Assembly: GCA_036435485.1 (NCBI GenBank) | Contig: CM071598.1 | Coordinates: 179,872,148-179,936,147, forward strand | Length of the DNA stretch: 64,000 nt | DNA from: Saposhnikovia divaricata | Lineage: Eukaryota > Streptophyta > Magnoliopsida > Apiales > Apiaceae | Reading direction: 5' to 3' | In this document: in pieces, positions 1 to 10,596 of the stretch | How positions within the stretch are numbered: the first letter of the stretch is position 1 | How the letters are laid out: the number at the start of each line of letters is the position of its first letter | Made by a program: the position numbers and the translations under genes | The notes under the pieces: model-generated | The model's database searches: none | The model's input: only the letters and a program-made list of their open reading frames with translations | Told to the model about the DNA's origin: nothing

Positions 1-1005
1 GTGCTTCACAATTCTGAACCATCTCTTTTGGGATGTAGAAATCTTCCAATCCAACACTAAAATCTTTTGTGTATAGGTTTTCCATCAACATAGGCAGAGA
101 AGGGTGGTCGCATAATGTACTTTCTGGTCAAGGTGAGAAGCTCGCGAAGAGAACGAACAGAATCATCTTTTGTATTTGAGCAAAGTGTCACGGAGAGCTT
201 GGTAGTTTAGCCTTCCCTACTTCATGACTGGCAGTAAACAACCTAAAATTAACTGCTAGCATCTTAAGTTACGTCAAACAATCCAAAACACTGGGTCGTT
301 GGCACTCATCTAGTATTATGGCTTCCAATACCTCCAAATCCTCAGAAAAACTTGAGTAAGTGTTATAAGAACTTGAAACATTATACAATCACTTTTATGT
401 AAAATTCCAAGGTTTCGATACCAAAACAGCATCCCAAGGAACGTCATAATTAGGTAAACAGCATCCCAAGGAACGTCATAATTAAATATGTATGTAGTAG
501 GCATGAGAAAACCACTGTTCTCAACTCTGGAAAGTACTTCGATTTGTAGGTAGAGGCTAAAAGAATAAGGATTCTATAGCATATGGATTACAAAATCTTT
601 CACATAAACTTTCATAACAAGTGAGGAGATTTACCTAATAAAGTGTTTTTAAACTTCTCCAGAAATTCTTCTTCCACATAAGGATCATCATCAATCACTT
701 TCCTCTTTCAAACAACCAGACTTCACTCTGTTTCTCCCCTTCCATCACGGGCACTTGAAATCATTGAAGAGATGACTAAGTCATGAATCTTTTGAGAATA
801 TCTTTGTGGCAACTTCTTGTTATCTATTGTCGACTTATTTTCACTTGCTCTCAATGGTTGTCTCACCACCCTTTCTTGTTTTTGTTTCCTTTCACAGAAC
901 TTTCCTCGAACAGGTTGTACTTCATATCTGTTCGTGGATTAATCTGTGTATTCGAACTTTTCTGGTGGATGAATCGATGTCGTTGTAGCCAGGAAGTACT
1001 CGGTT

Positions 1006-1022
1006 CCCCGGCAGCGGCGCCA
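1006..1022 (-). other. Primer-binding site, tRNA-Asp type
   Basis: The minus strand reads TGGCGCCGCTGCCGGGG, one base from the TGGCGCCGTTGCCGGGG typical of Tat/Athila elements. It primes minus-strand DNA synthesis from a host tRNA. It fixes the inner LTR edge at 1025 and sets the orientation as minus. Confidence 0.8.
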
Positions 1023-1071
1023 AATGATGGTTAATGTTTTCTCCGCTACATCCCGTAGGGACAAACACTGC

Positions 1072-1382
1072 CACCATCGGAAGATTTCATTGGTAGTATT
1101 GTTTTACTTTGTTGGTGTCCAAAGGAAGGATCACTAGGAGTGGCTAAAGTAGCCGTAGGGATCGTCGGTGTGTCTCCCTTTGGTTCTGTGTTTAGTCTGT
1201 GTGTTTGTGTGTTTGTGTGTGTCCTTTGTCTAGAGAAAAGATCCCCTTCTCTTGTCGACCTCGTCCTTGTATATATCTGTTTTAGATATTATTTGTAGCA
1301 TAATTGGGCTGGGCTTGCAAATATTATTGGGCCTGATACTTCTTTATTGGGCCGTGCATATTTATGGTCCATCATTTGGAAG
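1072..1382 (-). repeat. Inverted repeat arm 1 (LTR sequence)
   Basis: This arm is part of the LTR next to the PBS at 1006-1022. It matches the reverse complement of 3185-3487 over about 300 bp with few differences. Landmarks shared by both arms are the GTGTGTTTGTGTG run, the GGGGATCTTTTCTC/GAGAAAAGATCCCC block and the GGGCCGTGCATATTTATGG block. Confidence 0.9.
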
Positions 1383-1500
1383 TCCTAATATTGCACTGCC
1401 CCTTAGCTTGCTACGGCTTATAATCGAAACCTTTAGCCTTAAACTTTTCGGGCCTTTCACCCACCAATGCAATATAACTTAAGCTTAAACCCAAGTCAAT

Positions 1501-3184
1501 TGTCTATACTGCCTCCTTTTATTTCTTGAATAATTGTGTTACATCATTGACTGTTATTATATTGTATATTTCCTGGTTTCATTTGGCTACAATTGCTTCA
1601 ACCATGACATGAGTTTATTTTCTCGATTTATTCTTATTTCACATCTGACTAACTTGGTTCATTTATCTAGGATCTGTACAAGTCTAAATTCCTGTACATC
1701 ACTAAAGTGTTAGACTTTCATATTGCTGGCGTCAGATCTTTATCTATACTTATACCTTTAACATTTGTATAAATCATAAAGATTCTTGGCATTATGACAA
1801 CTCATATGAAAGATAAGTATGTCTAGCCTTTCTTTACCTGCTGTTGCTTGAGTTGGATCATCATAAAACATCCACCCATATCAAAACCAATATATGTAGC
1901 TTCCTACAGCTACAGTTTGGGTCAATTTTGAAACGTCAATTTTGAAACCAACTCGTAACAAAGCTAGTATGTGAAAGTCAGTGTATACAGTCTTTCCTTA
2001 ACAACTACAGCCTAAAATGGATCATCAAAAAATGATAATCAATGTAAGTGGCCTTTCCATAAAATTTATTTATGCCAATAAATATTCTATATTCACATCA
2101 CATGCATAATACAATTATCATTATGATATCCCGTAACATCCAACAGATTAAGTGCTCATCTTATTATCTATTCGCGAATCATTATCATGTCTGCTGTAAC
2201 TTTAAGCAATTATTTCTTGTCAAATTACGATTATATGCGACTGCCTTTGATATTTAATTATCCAATTTTAACCATGAACCCTTCACTGCAGCTATATTAC
2301 TTGACACTTTGTGTATTTACATTGACAAGTAATTTTGAGGCTTCCTAAAGGAAGTACAATCCCTACAGAGGGAGGATAATAACAATTTTAACTTCAGTTA
2401 AAAGCATTGAATGATGCTCAGGCAACTTAATGTCATAGTTTTAATGAAAATTTAGAATAGTCTGATCCGAAAACACCAATGCATCGATGGGCCAACATAT
2501 GTAGTTTGCTACGGCTGAGTTTGCCTACGGCTACGGTTTTGAATTGAACCAATATATGTGGCCGCTTATGCCTACGGCTACGGTTTAATCTGATGGCCCG
2601 ATTATCAACTTCTGCTTGAATTGTAATGTGACCCACTGACTATCTCAAGTGTGATCGTGATTGATCTTCTTGGATCAGTTAAATACTGCTATAACTTCGA
2701 TTAATTTTTATTGCTCATGTATCAACTCTGTACATGGTCACCCCCAACTTAAATTTGGTCATCAATCACACACACGACATTTTTATTGTGAATTTGATGA
2801 TCACCTACCTTCCCTACAGCCTTACGAGACGATCCCGTATGGTCAAACACGAGATGAGAGGCTGCGACTCATATAAACCGACAGCCAAATCTTTCATATC
2901 ATAAAAATATAAAGATCCAAAACCAGTAATTGTTAATAATGTTATATACAGCTACAACCTAACATTCCCTTAGCTACGATCTAAGATCTACGATTCCCAC
3001 AAAAATTTCTAAAACTTTTACGATCGATTATCTTCCACTTCTTTATCACTTTCTTTTTGAACCTCTGCCAACTACTCTAACGGCCCATCGGCCTCCAATT
3101 CATCAGTCAAATTACCAGCCACATACTAACTTATGTGTAATAGACTTTTATTTTAATGCAACCTAAAGCTTGCACTCAATTTTA
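1501..3184. other. Spacer between the inverted arms, no gene found
   Basis: AT-rich sequence with no convincing reading frame. It contains scattered copies of a CCTACGGCTACGG-like motif (around 1905, 2512, 2530 and 2572) and two similar stretches containing GGATCATCA (about 1855 and 2020), which suggest old internal duplications. The motif also occurs in the second arm (about 3408). The spacer therefore probably belongs to the same repeat family, not to unique host DNA. Confidence 0.4.
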
Positions 3185-3487
3185 GGGGCAAATGATGGAC
3201 CATAAATATGCACGGCCCAATAAAGAAGTATCAGGCCCAATAATATTCGCAAGCCCAACCCAATTATGCTACAAATAATATCTAAAATAGATATATACAG
3301 GGACGAGGTCGACAAGAGAAGGGGATCTTTTCTCTGGACAAAGGACACACACAAACACACAAACACACAGACTAAACACAGAACCAAAGGGAGACACACC
3401 GACGATCCCTACGGCTACTTTAGCCACTCCTAGTGATCCTTCCTTTGGACACCAACAAAGTAAAACAATACTACCAATGAAATCTTC
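3185..3487 (+). repeat. Inverted repeat arm 2 (LTR sequence)
   Basis: Reverse complement of arm 1 (1072-1382). It ends near CCATCA at 3490-3495, which resembles the LTR end next to the PBS of the first copy but lacks about 55 bp just before it. No primer-binding site follows, so this is a truncated LTR fragment in plus orientation. Confidence 0.85.
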
Positions 3488-3497
3488 TCCATCACAA

Positions 3498-4140
3498 ATA
3501 GATGATTACACATAAGAAAAAGACACCAACTCTATCAAGAGGCACAGGCTACCTAGAACTTGCCAAGGGTGTAATCGTATTTCATTTATCATCATTTTCT
3601 ATTGAAAAGTGTATACTTGAATTATTACAGTTTGTTCTTGGATTAAGTTCTAGCATTATATACAGATTATGGGCACAACTTCTGCAAGCAACTGAGAAAG
3701 CAGTTCTAAACATATAACCAGCTTCACAAAAATATTTATTCTAAAGAAAAACTAAAAAGTGACATACAGAAAAACTATTGTAAATCAGTTTAAGTTATTC
3801 AACAGCAAACCAGATTTAATGAAGTAGTCAAAGCAAGGTCATTGAAGCCCATGACTGCTCATCTACTGACGTTTGCATCAATAGACATACTGGGAATATA
3901 TGCAATCTGAAAGTATAACTAAATTGCATGTTCATCAGCTCACTCAAACTCAACAATAAAAATATATTGATATCAACAACAGTAAAAGAGAAGACGAGAA
4001 AGGGAAAATAGAGATCAGACAAACAAATTACAACATCTTATTCCTGGCAATTAAATGAAAGAATTGCCCCCTTAATTATAGACTACTTTTGCAATTTGAA
4101 GATTATGTAAATGTTCACTGAGGTCTCCAACTCAACATTA
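3498..4140. other. Non-coding stretch, nothing recognised
   Basis: Moderately AT-rich. ORFs are short and show no family motif. It ends at the 5-bp target duplication GAATT (4141-4145) of the next element, so it is the left flank of that insertion. Confidence 0.4.
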
Positions 4141-4145
4141 GAATT

Positions 4146-4335
4146 TATTAGCAGTATAGCTCCACCACTGCCAGCTGGACTGCCACCTGGACTGCCAGCT
4201 GGATGATCATTCTAGAAGCAAATTCTGTTACCACTTGCATTTGCTGTATATGTACATTCATCCAGTTGTAATTAGTTAGTTAGTGAGCTAATTAGATAAG
4301 AAAGATAGATACATTTCATTTTTCTCTAGACTTGT
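4146..4335 (+). repeat. Left LTR fragment, first part (continues at 5944-5967)
   Basis: Matches the reverse complement of 6613-6786, including the GCCAGCTGG blocks, GTAATTAGTTAGTTAGTGAGC and the AGATAGATACATTTCATTTTTCTC block. It is interrupted after TCTAGACTTGT by a solo LTR and resumes at 5944 with TATAGATACGATACTTG, ending near 5967. Only about the first 210 of 285 LTR bases are present; the PBS-proximal part is missing. Confidence 0.85.
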
Positions 4336-5938
4336 TGTTGGGTTTCAACCCAATATGATGTTATGGGCTTGGGTGGTTTAAGATATATATTGGTAAGATA
4401 ATAATTGTATGTTTAGACAATTATTATATATGGTATGTCTTGATCACTAAGTTTGGAAATTAGGTGCCAAGAATTGGAAGACTTGTATAACAAGTATGGT
4501 AAGACTTGTAAAACAAGTATGGTAAGTCTTGGTGGCTAAGTTTTGGATGACTATATGTACATAGTCATATTGTATTTGTTTAAAGATGTGAAAGCTTAAG
4601 AGATGTAGGGGGTGGTATTGTATTAAGACTTTTAAATACTTTTAATGATTTTAAAAATCATGGGGTATTCAATTCTAACATTTAAAGAGTCTTTAAAAGT
4701 ATGATGTTATTCAATTAAGACTTTTAAGAAGTATTTAAAAGTAAGGCGGTATTGAATTTAGACATTTATAGACTCTTTATAAGTATCGTGTTATTCAAAA
4801 AGTCAATGACTTTTAATGAGAATGACTTTTAATGACTTTTAACAAAAATTATAACCACATCCCTCGGAAAAAAAGTCATGAGCTTTTTGATAAGATTTGA
4901 CATGACTTCTAATAATTCTATAAAAATCATCTTGAATATTATTGTTTCATTTATTGTCAATAAATTTTTTAAAATTTCTTGTCGCTTTTCTTCTCTTTTT
5001 TCCTCTTCTTCCATATGTTTTCTTCCTCTTCTTGGTTTTCAATTTCAATATTAATATTCATTTTAGTAAACAATATTATTGAGGGTGTGACCTTTTGTAA
5101 TTTTGTAAAATTAGATCATAACACACAAAGTAAAATAAGAATCCGTCAAACATTATAGTAATTCATGGGCTTCTAAAAATATTGTGCTTGCAAAAATTCA
5201 CATAAAACACCAATAAAATAGCTTTGCATCATAAAAATATTGCTGACTAATGACATAGCTCTGCATCATAATTATCTATGAATAGTGACAAATATATAAT
5301 TTTCAGATAAAAATATGCAATGAATACTCAATTTAACAAGAAATATAACTTGTACTCAATTTTTTGGTGGCCAGATTAATCAGTGAACACACGATCGAAA
5401 TTGGATTGCAGTGAAAAAAGGTTAAAGAGTTTCACAACATAGGCTAATATATGATCTTTGTAGTTAGTCTGATAAACCACAAAATCTATCAAAAAGTCTA
5501 TGAAAGTTTTCAGAAATCATTTCATTAGGAGTCATCAAAAGTATTTCAAAATTTTGGTGACTCAACAAGAATCATTAAAAGTCATTAAAAGTCTATAAAA
5601 TCCATAAAAGTCATTACCCCAAGAATTGTCATTAAAAGTCATAATACAATACCACCCCCGTAGTCTTAAGTATTGTTTGGGAGATGCTTGAGCATTGTTG
5701 GCTCAAGTATCAGGGTTGGGACACCTTTAAGGTGTTATTGTTTTGATGTATTATTGATAATTGTTTGGATTAATAATACAAGTTTGGGACGTGGGTGTTT
5801 CCACGTCAAGTATTTGTGTTTTCTTATTTTGTGCTTTGGTAGATCTTGTCAACTTATCGATTGGTTATGTGTGTGCTCTGTATTGGTTGTTTGTGAATCT
5901 CGGATGATGTAAGTCCCCTAACTTAACACTTGTATAGA
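4336..5938. mobile_element. Solo LTR inside the left LTR, target duplication CTTGT
   Basis: The sequence starts TGTTGGGTTTC and ends CTTAACA, the TG...CA form of an LTR. It is flanked by CTTGT at 4331-4335 and 5939-5943. Removing it restores a continuous match to the LTR at 6585-6786. It has no PBS, polypurine tract or coding sequence. Without the TIR element at 4608-5659 it is about 550 bp, an ordinary LTR length. Recombination between the two LTRs of a full element is the usual origin. The family is not recognised. Confidence 0.8.
4608..5659. mobile_element. Non-autonomous TIR element (PIF/Harbinger-like), 1052 bp
   Basis: The ends are inverted repeats of about 28 bp with one mismatch, beginning GGGGGTGGTATTGTATTA. 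They are flanked by GTA at 4605-4607 and 5660-5662. A 3-bp duplication and a G-run at the terminus suit the PIF/Harbinger superfamily, although its usual duplication is TWA. The inner ends are rich in repeated ACTTTTAA/AAAGTCATTAAAAG subterminal motifs, which may be transposase-binding sites. There is no transposase ORF, so it would need an enzyme supplied from elsewhere. Confidence 0.75.
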
Positions 5939-5967
5939 TACGATACTTGTAGTTCTTACTGCAGGGA

Positions 5968-6181
5968 TAGGAGTTGTTCCGTTGACAAAACTTAATTTGT
6001 TCTTCGCAGAGAGTATAAGCATCATGCTTCGTTTCCAATTGCTATAACCATCACCATTAAACTTTACTGAAACTAGTTGGTTTGTGGTAGCATCCGACGG
6101 ATGTATGTAATACACGCTAGAAGTATCAATATTACGTTGAGTAGTATCAACATTACGTTGAGTAGTATCCATTTGATGCAA
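5968..6181 (-). pseudogene. Copia gag N-terminal fragment
   Basis: An ORF starting at 6181 on the minus strand encodes about 71 residues of a Ty1/copia gag N-terminus. The recognisable part is YYIHPSDA, then VKFNGDGYSNWKRSM and LSAKNKLSFVNG, the conserved start of the copia gag domain. It has two tandem copies of a TTQRN-containing hexapeptide before that. After about residue 71 the frame runs into inverted LTR sequence (5967 leftward) and stops at 5918. No zinc knuckle, protease or pol follows, so this is a cut-off gag that could not build a particle on its own. Confidence 0.75.
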
Positions 6182-6486
6182 CAGTTCTAGGTTTTGAGAT
6201 CAAAGATTGAAGACAAACAGGTTTGGATTGCAACGATCAAAACAGAGTTCAAACGCATAATTTGAAGTTTAGGTTTAGATCTTGAATTACTAACAATGAC
6301 AAGTAATCAAGTACAGATTAGGTTTAGATCTTGAATCACAACTACAAACCAGAGATCAATCACAGAGATACGCACAAAGATATGCTTACACTAATCAAGA
6401 ACAACAGATAGGATTAGAAGATTAACACCTGAGAACGAAGGTCGTGAGCGAGTCGCAACAATGGAGATTGTGAAAAATGGATCGTA

Positions 6487-6501
6487 CGTGCTCTGATACC
6501 A
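6487..6501 (-). other. Primer-binding site, initiator tRNA-Met type
   Basis: The minus strand reads TGGTATCAGAGCACG directly after the LTR end ...AAATTACA at 6502. This is the standard copia primer site and fixes the inner edge of the right LTR. Confidence 0.85.
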
Positions 6502-6786
6502 TGTAATTTGATGTTACTTAGTAGAGACGAACAAGAAGTCATTGTTTAATTGGAAACTAAAACTCCATTAACAAAACTGAAAACAAGAACTACAAGTATC
6601 GTATCTATACAAGTCTAGAGAAAAATGAAATGTATCTATCTTTCTTATCTAATTAGCTCACTAACTAACTAATTACAACTGGATGAATGTATATATACAG
6701 CAAATGCAAGTGGTAACAGAATTTGCTTCTAGAATGATCATCCAGGTGGCAGTCCAGCTGGCAGTGGTGGAGCTATACTGCTAATA
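6502..6786 (-). repeat. Right LTR of the inverted-LTR copia derivative (285 bp)
   Basis: Runs on the minus strand from TATTAGCAG at 6786 to TTACA at 6502, immediately followed by the PBS. It is the complete copy; the inverted left copy lacks the last ~75 bp. Confidence 0.8.
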
Positions 6787-6869
6787 GAATTGGTTCTGTT
6801 GTTGGCAAATCTAAGAAAAGCACTTGAAGGGAAAACAAGTCACAAGTACTGAATTTGTCAAAAATAAAA

Positions 6870-8330
6870 ACTGAATACCCTACAGCTATAAGATAACTTA
6901 TAAAATCCTCCAAACATGTAACATTCTACTATCTTGAGAAGACAATAGTACCTGAACAAACCAAAAACTAGGAAGTCCTTCTGCATATGTAGACTTCTCA
7001 TAACTAGGATCGAGCTAGCAGCACCGTTTACCTGGCAAGGATTGCCAGCAATACCAGGTGGCATTGCTATACACCACCAGTGCATACCAGCAGTTGTGGT
7101 CCCATTATTATTGAATGCGGGATTTAGCTTTGACATAGCTTCCGTCTTTGTTCTTGGACTAATGCCCTCCTCTGAAGCTATTGTAAGAGACTTCTCCTTC
7201 ACAGTCTTTTGGTCCACAATATTATAATTAATTTATCAAATGCGAACCTTAGGGAATCTGGATGTATGTATAGTTATAAAAATGTGAACTAATACATCGG
7301 ACCATTACTTCTAGTCAACTACTGATGTTATAATAGTAGGTGTACGCGAAGGGAATTAAAGGAAAGTGGAACAAAGTGGAGCAAGACCATGACACAACCT
7401 TCACATTACCTAGAACAACTATATTCTTGAATTCTCCATAGAAAATTGCAGCAGCGCGCTTTTTATGAGATTAAACCTAGCCGAACAGACATAAGGGATC
7501 CAAACCTCAGCAAAATTTTCTGCCTGAGAAAATTTTTCATCTACAGAAATATTTGTAGAAGCTACTTGGGGACCTGTTCTTTGCGTGTGATGCCCATCGG
7601 AAGAAGACAAAATTAGGATTATGGAAACTTGGTAGAACCTATTTACTGTCAAAGGCAGGTACCATGCAACAAATATGTGCTAGAAACACTAAATTCCATA
7701 TTTTCACTTGGGTAATTTCCCGAGCCCTGTTAACTGGATCAATCATAGTTGTCTCTACTCCAGTGTCATTACACTTAAAAAAAAAGAAAAAAGAAAAGCT
7801 TAGGTACTTATTAACCTCTGCCATGAATACGTCTTGTTTATCTCGACGAAATGGGCGGAATAGCTGATACAGCTGCTTCATATTGCAATTAATGTTGTAG
7901 CTGCATCAGCAATTTCCTGGAAGCCAAATGAACACTGCATGTTCATCAATTCCGATAGGCACAGTCTTTGCATTAAATATAACAATTATTTACTCTGCGT
8001 GTTCATTGGGAAGAAAAAAAAAATCTAAAGAACCCTAGCCTTCATCTTGTTCATCCTTTCTGGATTAGAGAATCTTAATTTCAGGATTCCTAGTGGAAAA
8101 AGCCCCTACATACAATACTTTCTACGTCGCCTTACCACCTCCCTCAGTCTGTGATGACACTGAGTTTTCACAAAATAAGTTGGAAACGATAAGCAAGTAA
8201 AATACTGGTTTCACTTCTCAAACCAAGATATTGAAACTCAATAACCATATTTTTCACTAGGAAGAATGACTCCATACAATAAATCATTATAATAAAAACA
8301 GGGAAATCGATTTAGTAAGCTCCAAATATT
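6870..8330. repeat. Segmental duplication, copy 1
   Basis: Two blocks here recur in the same order and orientation at 9303-10215. The first block (6870-7000) shares AGGAAGTCCTTCTGCATATG and AACATGTAACATTC. The second (8030-8330) shares a series of short matches around GAACCCT.GCCTT and GCATTACCACCTC-like sequence. Copies are clearly diverged and have indels. The middle part (7000-8030) has no obvious counterpart. This is probably an old tandem duplication of host DNA. Confidence 0.6.
7032..7217 (-). pseudogene. Unidentified exon-like coding fragment
   Basis: An open minus-strand stretch from ATG at 7217 encodes about 62 residues with a composition typical of real protein, including KTEAMSKLNPAF and AGMHWWCIAMPPG. 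It ends at CCAG followed by GTAAAC (7031-7026), which looks like a plant 5' splice donor. I do not recognise the family. The adjoining block downstream (LRSLHMQKDFL-like peptide) is repeated in the second duplication copy, so that duplication may include part of the same gene. It could be an exon of a damaged host gene; chance is less likely but not excluded. Confidence 0.35.
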
Positions 8331-8520
8331 GTTCAACTGAGCTTATTTGGCAACCATGGAGCTTATGTATTGAATCCATAAAACATACATAAACAAAATT
8401 AAAAAATTACAGCTACTAAGTACTCAATTTAACATCATATTCATGTTTGCATGAAAAATATATATTGACATAAAACATGACCTTGCAACTAACTAAACCA
8501 ATTTTGGAGGTACTTCGCTG
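7218..8520. other. Host-like region with weak coding scraps
   Basis: No gene could be established. One minus-strand frame at 7419-7652 (77 codons, containing TGPQVASTNISVDEKFSQ) has a protein-like composition and could be an exon of the same unidentified gene as 7032-7217. I see no family motif or clear splice pair. The short plus-strand frames here are its shadows. Confidence 0.25.
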
Positions 8521-9112
8521 CTACAATTTAGATGCACCAAAGTGGAGGAGAAATGGGACGACAGATTTTCCATTGAAATTAGGTTCAACGGTGTGACTCT
8601 CCATGTCGAAGATCCCCATATCATGGCCACCTCCTCTATGGATGAAGAGCTCCTGGTTGTCATCTGTAAAGTATATGGAGTTTGGCTTTATGATTTCTGA
8701 TGATGACACAGATAACGATATGAAGATCTATTCACTTCGGTCAAAGTACAAGAACGAATTTCAAGACTTTGTCATCAGTCCACACTTTTGTCTCCCAATC
8801 TAGTAAAACCTAAGAAACCTAATTCTCCATAGACAGCCATTACAATTGGTGATGGAGTAGCACGATGATGACATAAACTGACATCTTGCATGTTAGAAAT
8901 TTAGAAGACATAGCAACTTCTTGGATAAACTGGTCAGTGGCTTGTTCAGGAGTGTAGCCTTCATGGTACTCATACTGCCTAGGAAACGTAAGCATAAGTG
9001 GTAGTGAGAATTGGTGCCTCAAAAGAGGATGCAAAAGATTAATTTGCAAATCTCTACCTAGCGTTAACAGCCATCCTTTATTCGTTCCTAATATTAGTCT
9101 TCCAGCAGCTTC
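8521..9112 (-). pseudogene. DUF295/KIB-type F-box protein, C-terminal part, broken
   Basis: Minus-strand translation shows the conserved blocks of the plant DUF295 beta-propeller family (F-box/KIB1-4-like proteins, substrate adaptors of SCF ubiquitin ligases) in order. They are GWLLTLGRDLQINLLHP (about 9064-9014), TPEQATDQFIQEV, then in another frame SPIVMAVYGELGFLGFTRLGDK, and finally KPNSIYFTDDN and GGGHDMGIFDMESHTVEPNF (8700-8600), ending at a stop near 8521. The frame changes near 8895 and again before 8710, and stops occur between blocks. The N-terminal F-box is not seen upstream. It is therefore a decayed, truncated copy of a family that expands and dies quickly in plants. Confidence 0.8.
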
Positions 9113-9302
9113 TGGTAACTCAACAAGTTTCTACCTGTTGATGGGATCCTCAGGAGTCAGGGCTTGAGTCAAAATCATGGTCAAACTCACAGTTATATGT
9201 ACATTGAAATATGTTGCATGTTTGTAAACAGTCTTTATCTAGTAGTACATTCTCTATTATAAAGTTTGGTTGAATCCTTAGATCTCCATTTTCGTTTATA
9301 TA

Positions 9303-10215
9303 ATAAAAACTGAACACCCTACAGTTATAAGATACTACCAACTAAATACCCCAAACATGTAACATTCATCAAAAAAATATGAAGTTAAGAAGACAATAGA
9401 ACTTGAACAAACTAAAAAATAGGAAGTCCTTCTGCATATGTAGACTTCTCAAAACAACATGAGAAGCAAAACCCTTGGTCCTGGTGGGAGCATTAAAGGA
9501 TGAACAACAGCAAGTACAACAGAGGTTGTCCGAGCAGGGAAACATTCGAATAGATTGTAGAAGGTCGTTCACAATGAATAGGTTTGCTGGCTACTTAAGA
9601 AAGCAACCACAATGTTACAGAAACCACCACATTTATAGACAAGTGCATTCCAGAAATCTAATCAGGCAGGTAATAAAATATGCACATGGAATATTTGAGA
9701 TTCAACCTCAAATATGTGATGACTAATATATGCATAAATGACACATATCAGGAAAAGAAGATCCCGGGCAGATGGAAGCATTTCTCTTCTTGAGAGAATA
9801 TATCTTGTGTTGAAGGCAGCTTCCTCAGAGGTCAAAGCGACAAAGGTTCAGAACTTATCAAAGGCAAGTTAGGAGGATGAGTTTTATCAGCTATATATAA
9901 TAATAGTACAAATTGCACGATTAAATGAAATTAAAACTTCTCACAAGAACCCTCGCCTTTGGATTGTAATTCCTTTCTCATTTCATGATGAAAAAGTCCT
10001 CAGCCACTATACTCTGCGTCATTGCATTACCACCTCTCTCACTTATAAAACCAAGCCTCCACAAATTAACTTGGAAAAGATAATCATGTAACATCCTTGT
10101 TTCAGTCATCAATCTAAGATATTAAAACTCGTTCAAAACTAATAACTATATCCTCCATTAAAGAAAAATGATAAGTAAATCCAAATTATAACAATTAAGC
10201 TCCACCGGTACACTG
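9303..10215. repeat. Segmental duplication, copy 2
   Basis: Diverged counterpart of 6870-8330. It shares the CTGCATATGTAGACTTCTCA block (9432-9451) and the later block ending in TAAGCTCCA (about 10197-10205). It is shorter because the middle part of copy 1 is absent. The DUF295 remnant lies between the two copies. The solo LTR at 10230 lies just past its end. Confidence 0.6.
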
Positions 10216-10229
10216 CAAGTGTAGGATAC

Positions 10230-10591
10230 TGTTATGAACTGATTTATATTGATAGTATAGGCTGCCAAGAGAGTATATAAAAAGAACGAATTCTTTAATT
10301 GATAAACTCACACACACTAGCTAGGTGGTATTCGAGAGACCACCCACTCTCCACACTCATCACTTTAATCAATCTGATATTCTTGATACCCCTCACATAC
10401 AATTGGCTTCCCTATTTATAATCCTAACATCAACTTAGAATCCCTAAATTGAAGCTCAAATATTATTATTCCCACCAAATCCTCCTCATTCCCACAAAAT
10501 CCTCCCTTTCAAATCCATAATTGATGCACACACGAATTATTCAGATTTGTAATTGATTACATAATTATTATTTTTATTATGTTTCCTAACA
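10230..10591. mobile_element. Solo LTR, 362 bp, target duplication GATAC
   Basis: Starts TGTTATGAACTG and ends TTTCCTAACA, flanked on both sides by GATAC (10225-10229 and 10592-10596). No PBS, polypurine tract or coding sequence is attached. Length and termini fit a copia-type LTR left after recombination between the two LTRs of a full element. The family is not recognised. Confidence 0.85.
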
Positions 10592-10596
10592 GATAC

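Larger units (their letters stand above)
1..1500 (-). mobile_element. Truncated Ty3/gypsy element (Tat/Athila-like): leader, PBS and LTR
   Basis: On the minus strand an LTR runs leftward and ends in CATCA at 1025. After a 2-base gap comes a primer-binding site (1022-1006) of the tRNA-Asp type used by Tat/Athila gypsy elements. Positions 1005-1 would then be the untranslated leader and possibly the start of the gag region; no convincing gag motif is readable there. The rest of the element lies outside the window or is lost. The right (outer) end of the LTR is not defined; sequence resembling it fades after about 1480. Short ORFs in this stretch look like chance. Confidence 0.6.
4146..6786. mobile_element. 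Copia derivative with two LTRs in inverted orientation
   Basis: The left end (4146 rightward) and right end (6786 leftward) are inverted copies starting TATTAGCAGTATAGC. They are flanked by GAATT at 4141-4145 and 6787-6791, a 5-bp duplication typical of integrase. Read on the minus strand, the order is a complete LTR (6786-6502), a tRNA-Met-type PBS (6501-6487), a leader, the start of gag (6181 to about 5968), then an abrupt join to the inverted first ~210 bp of the LTR. Later insertions (4336-5938) split the left LTR. The outer LTR ends read TA, not the usual TG. An ordinary element would have direct LTRs; here the flanking duplication suggests the rearranged molecule integrated as a unit. 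Confidence 0.75.
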
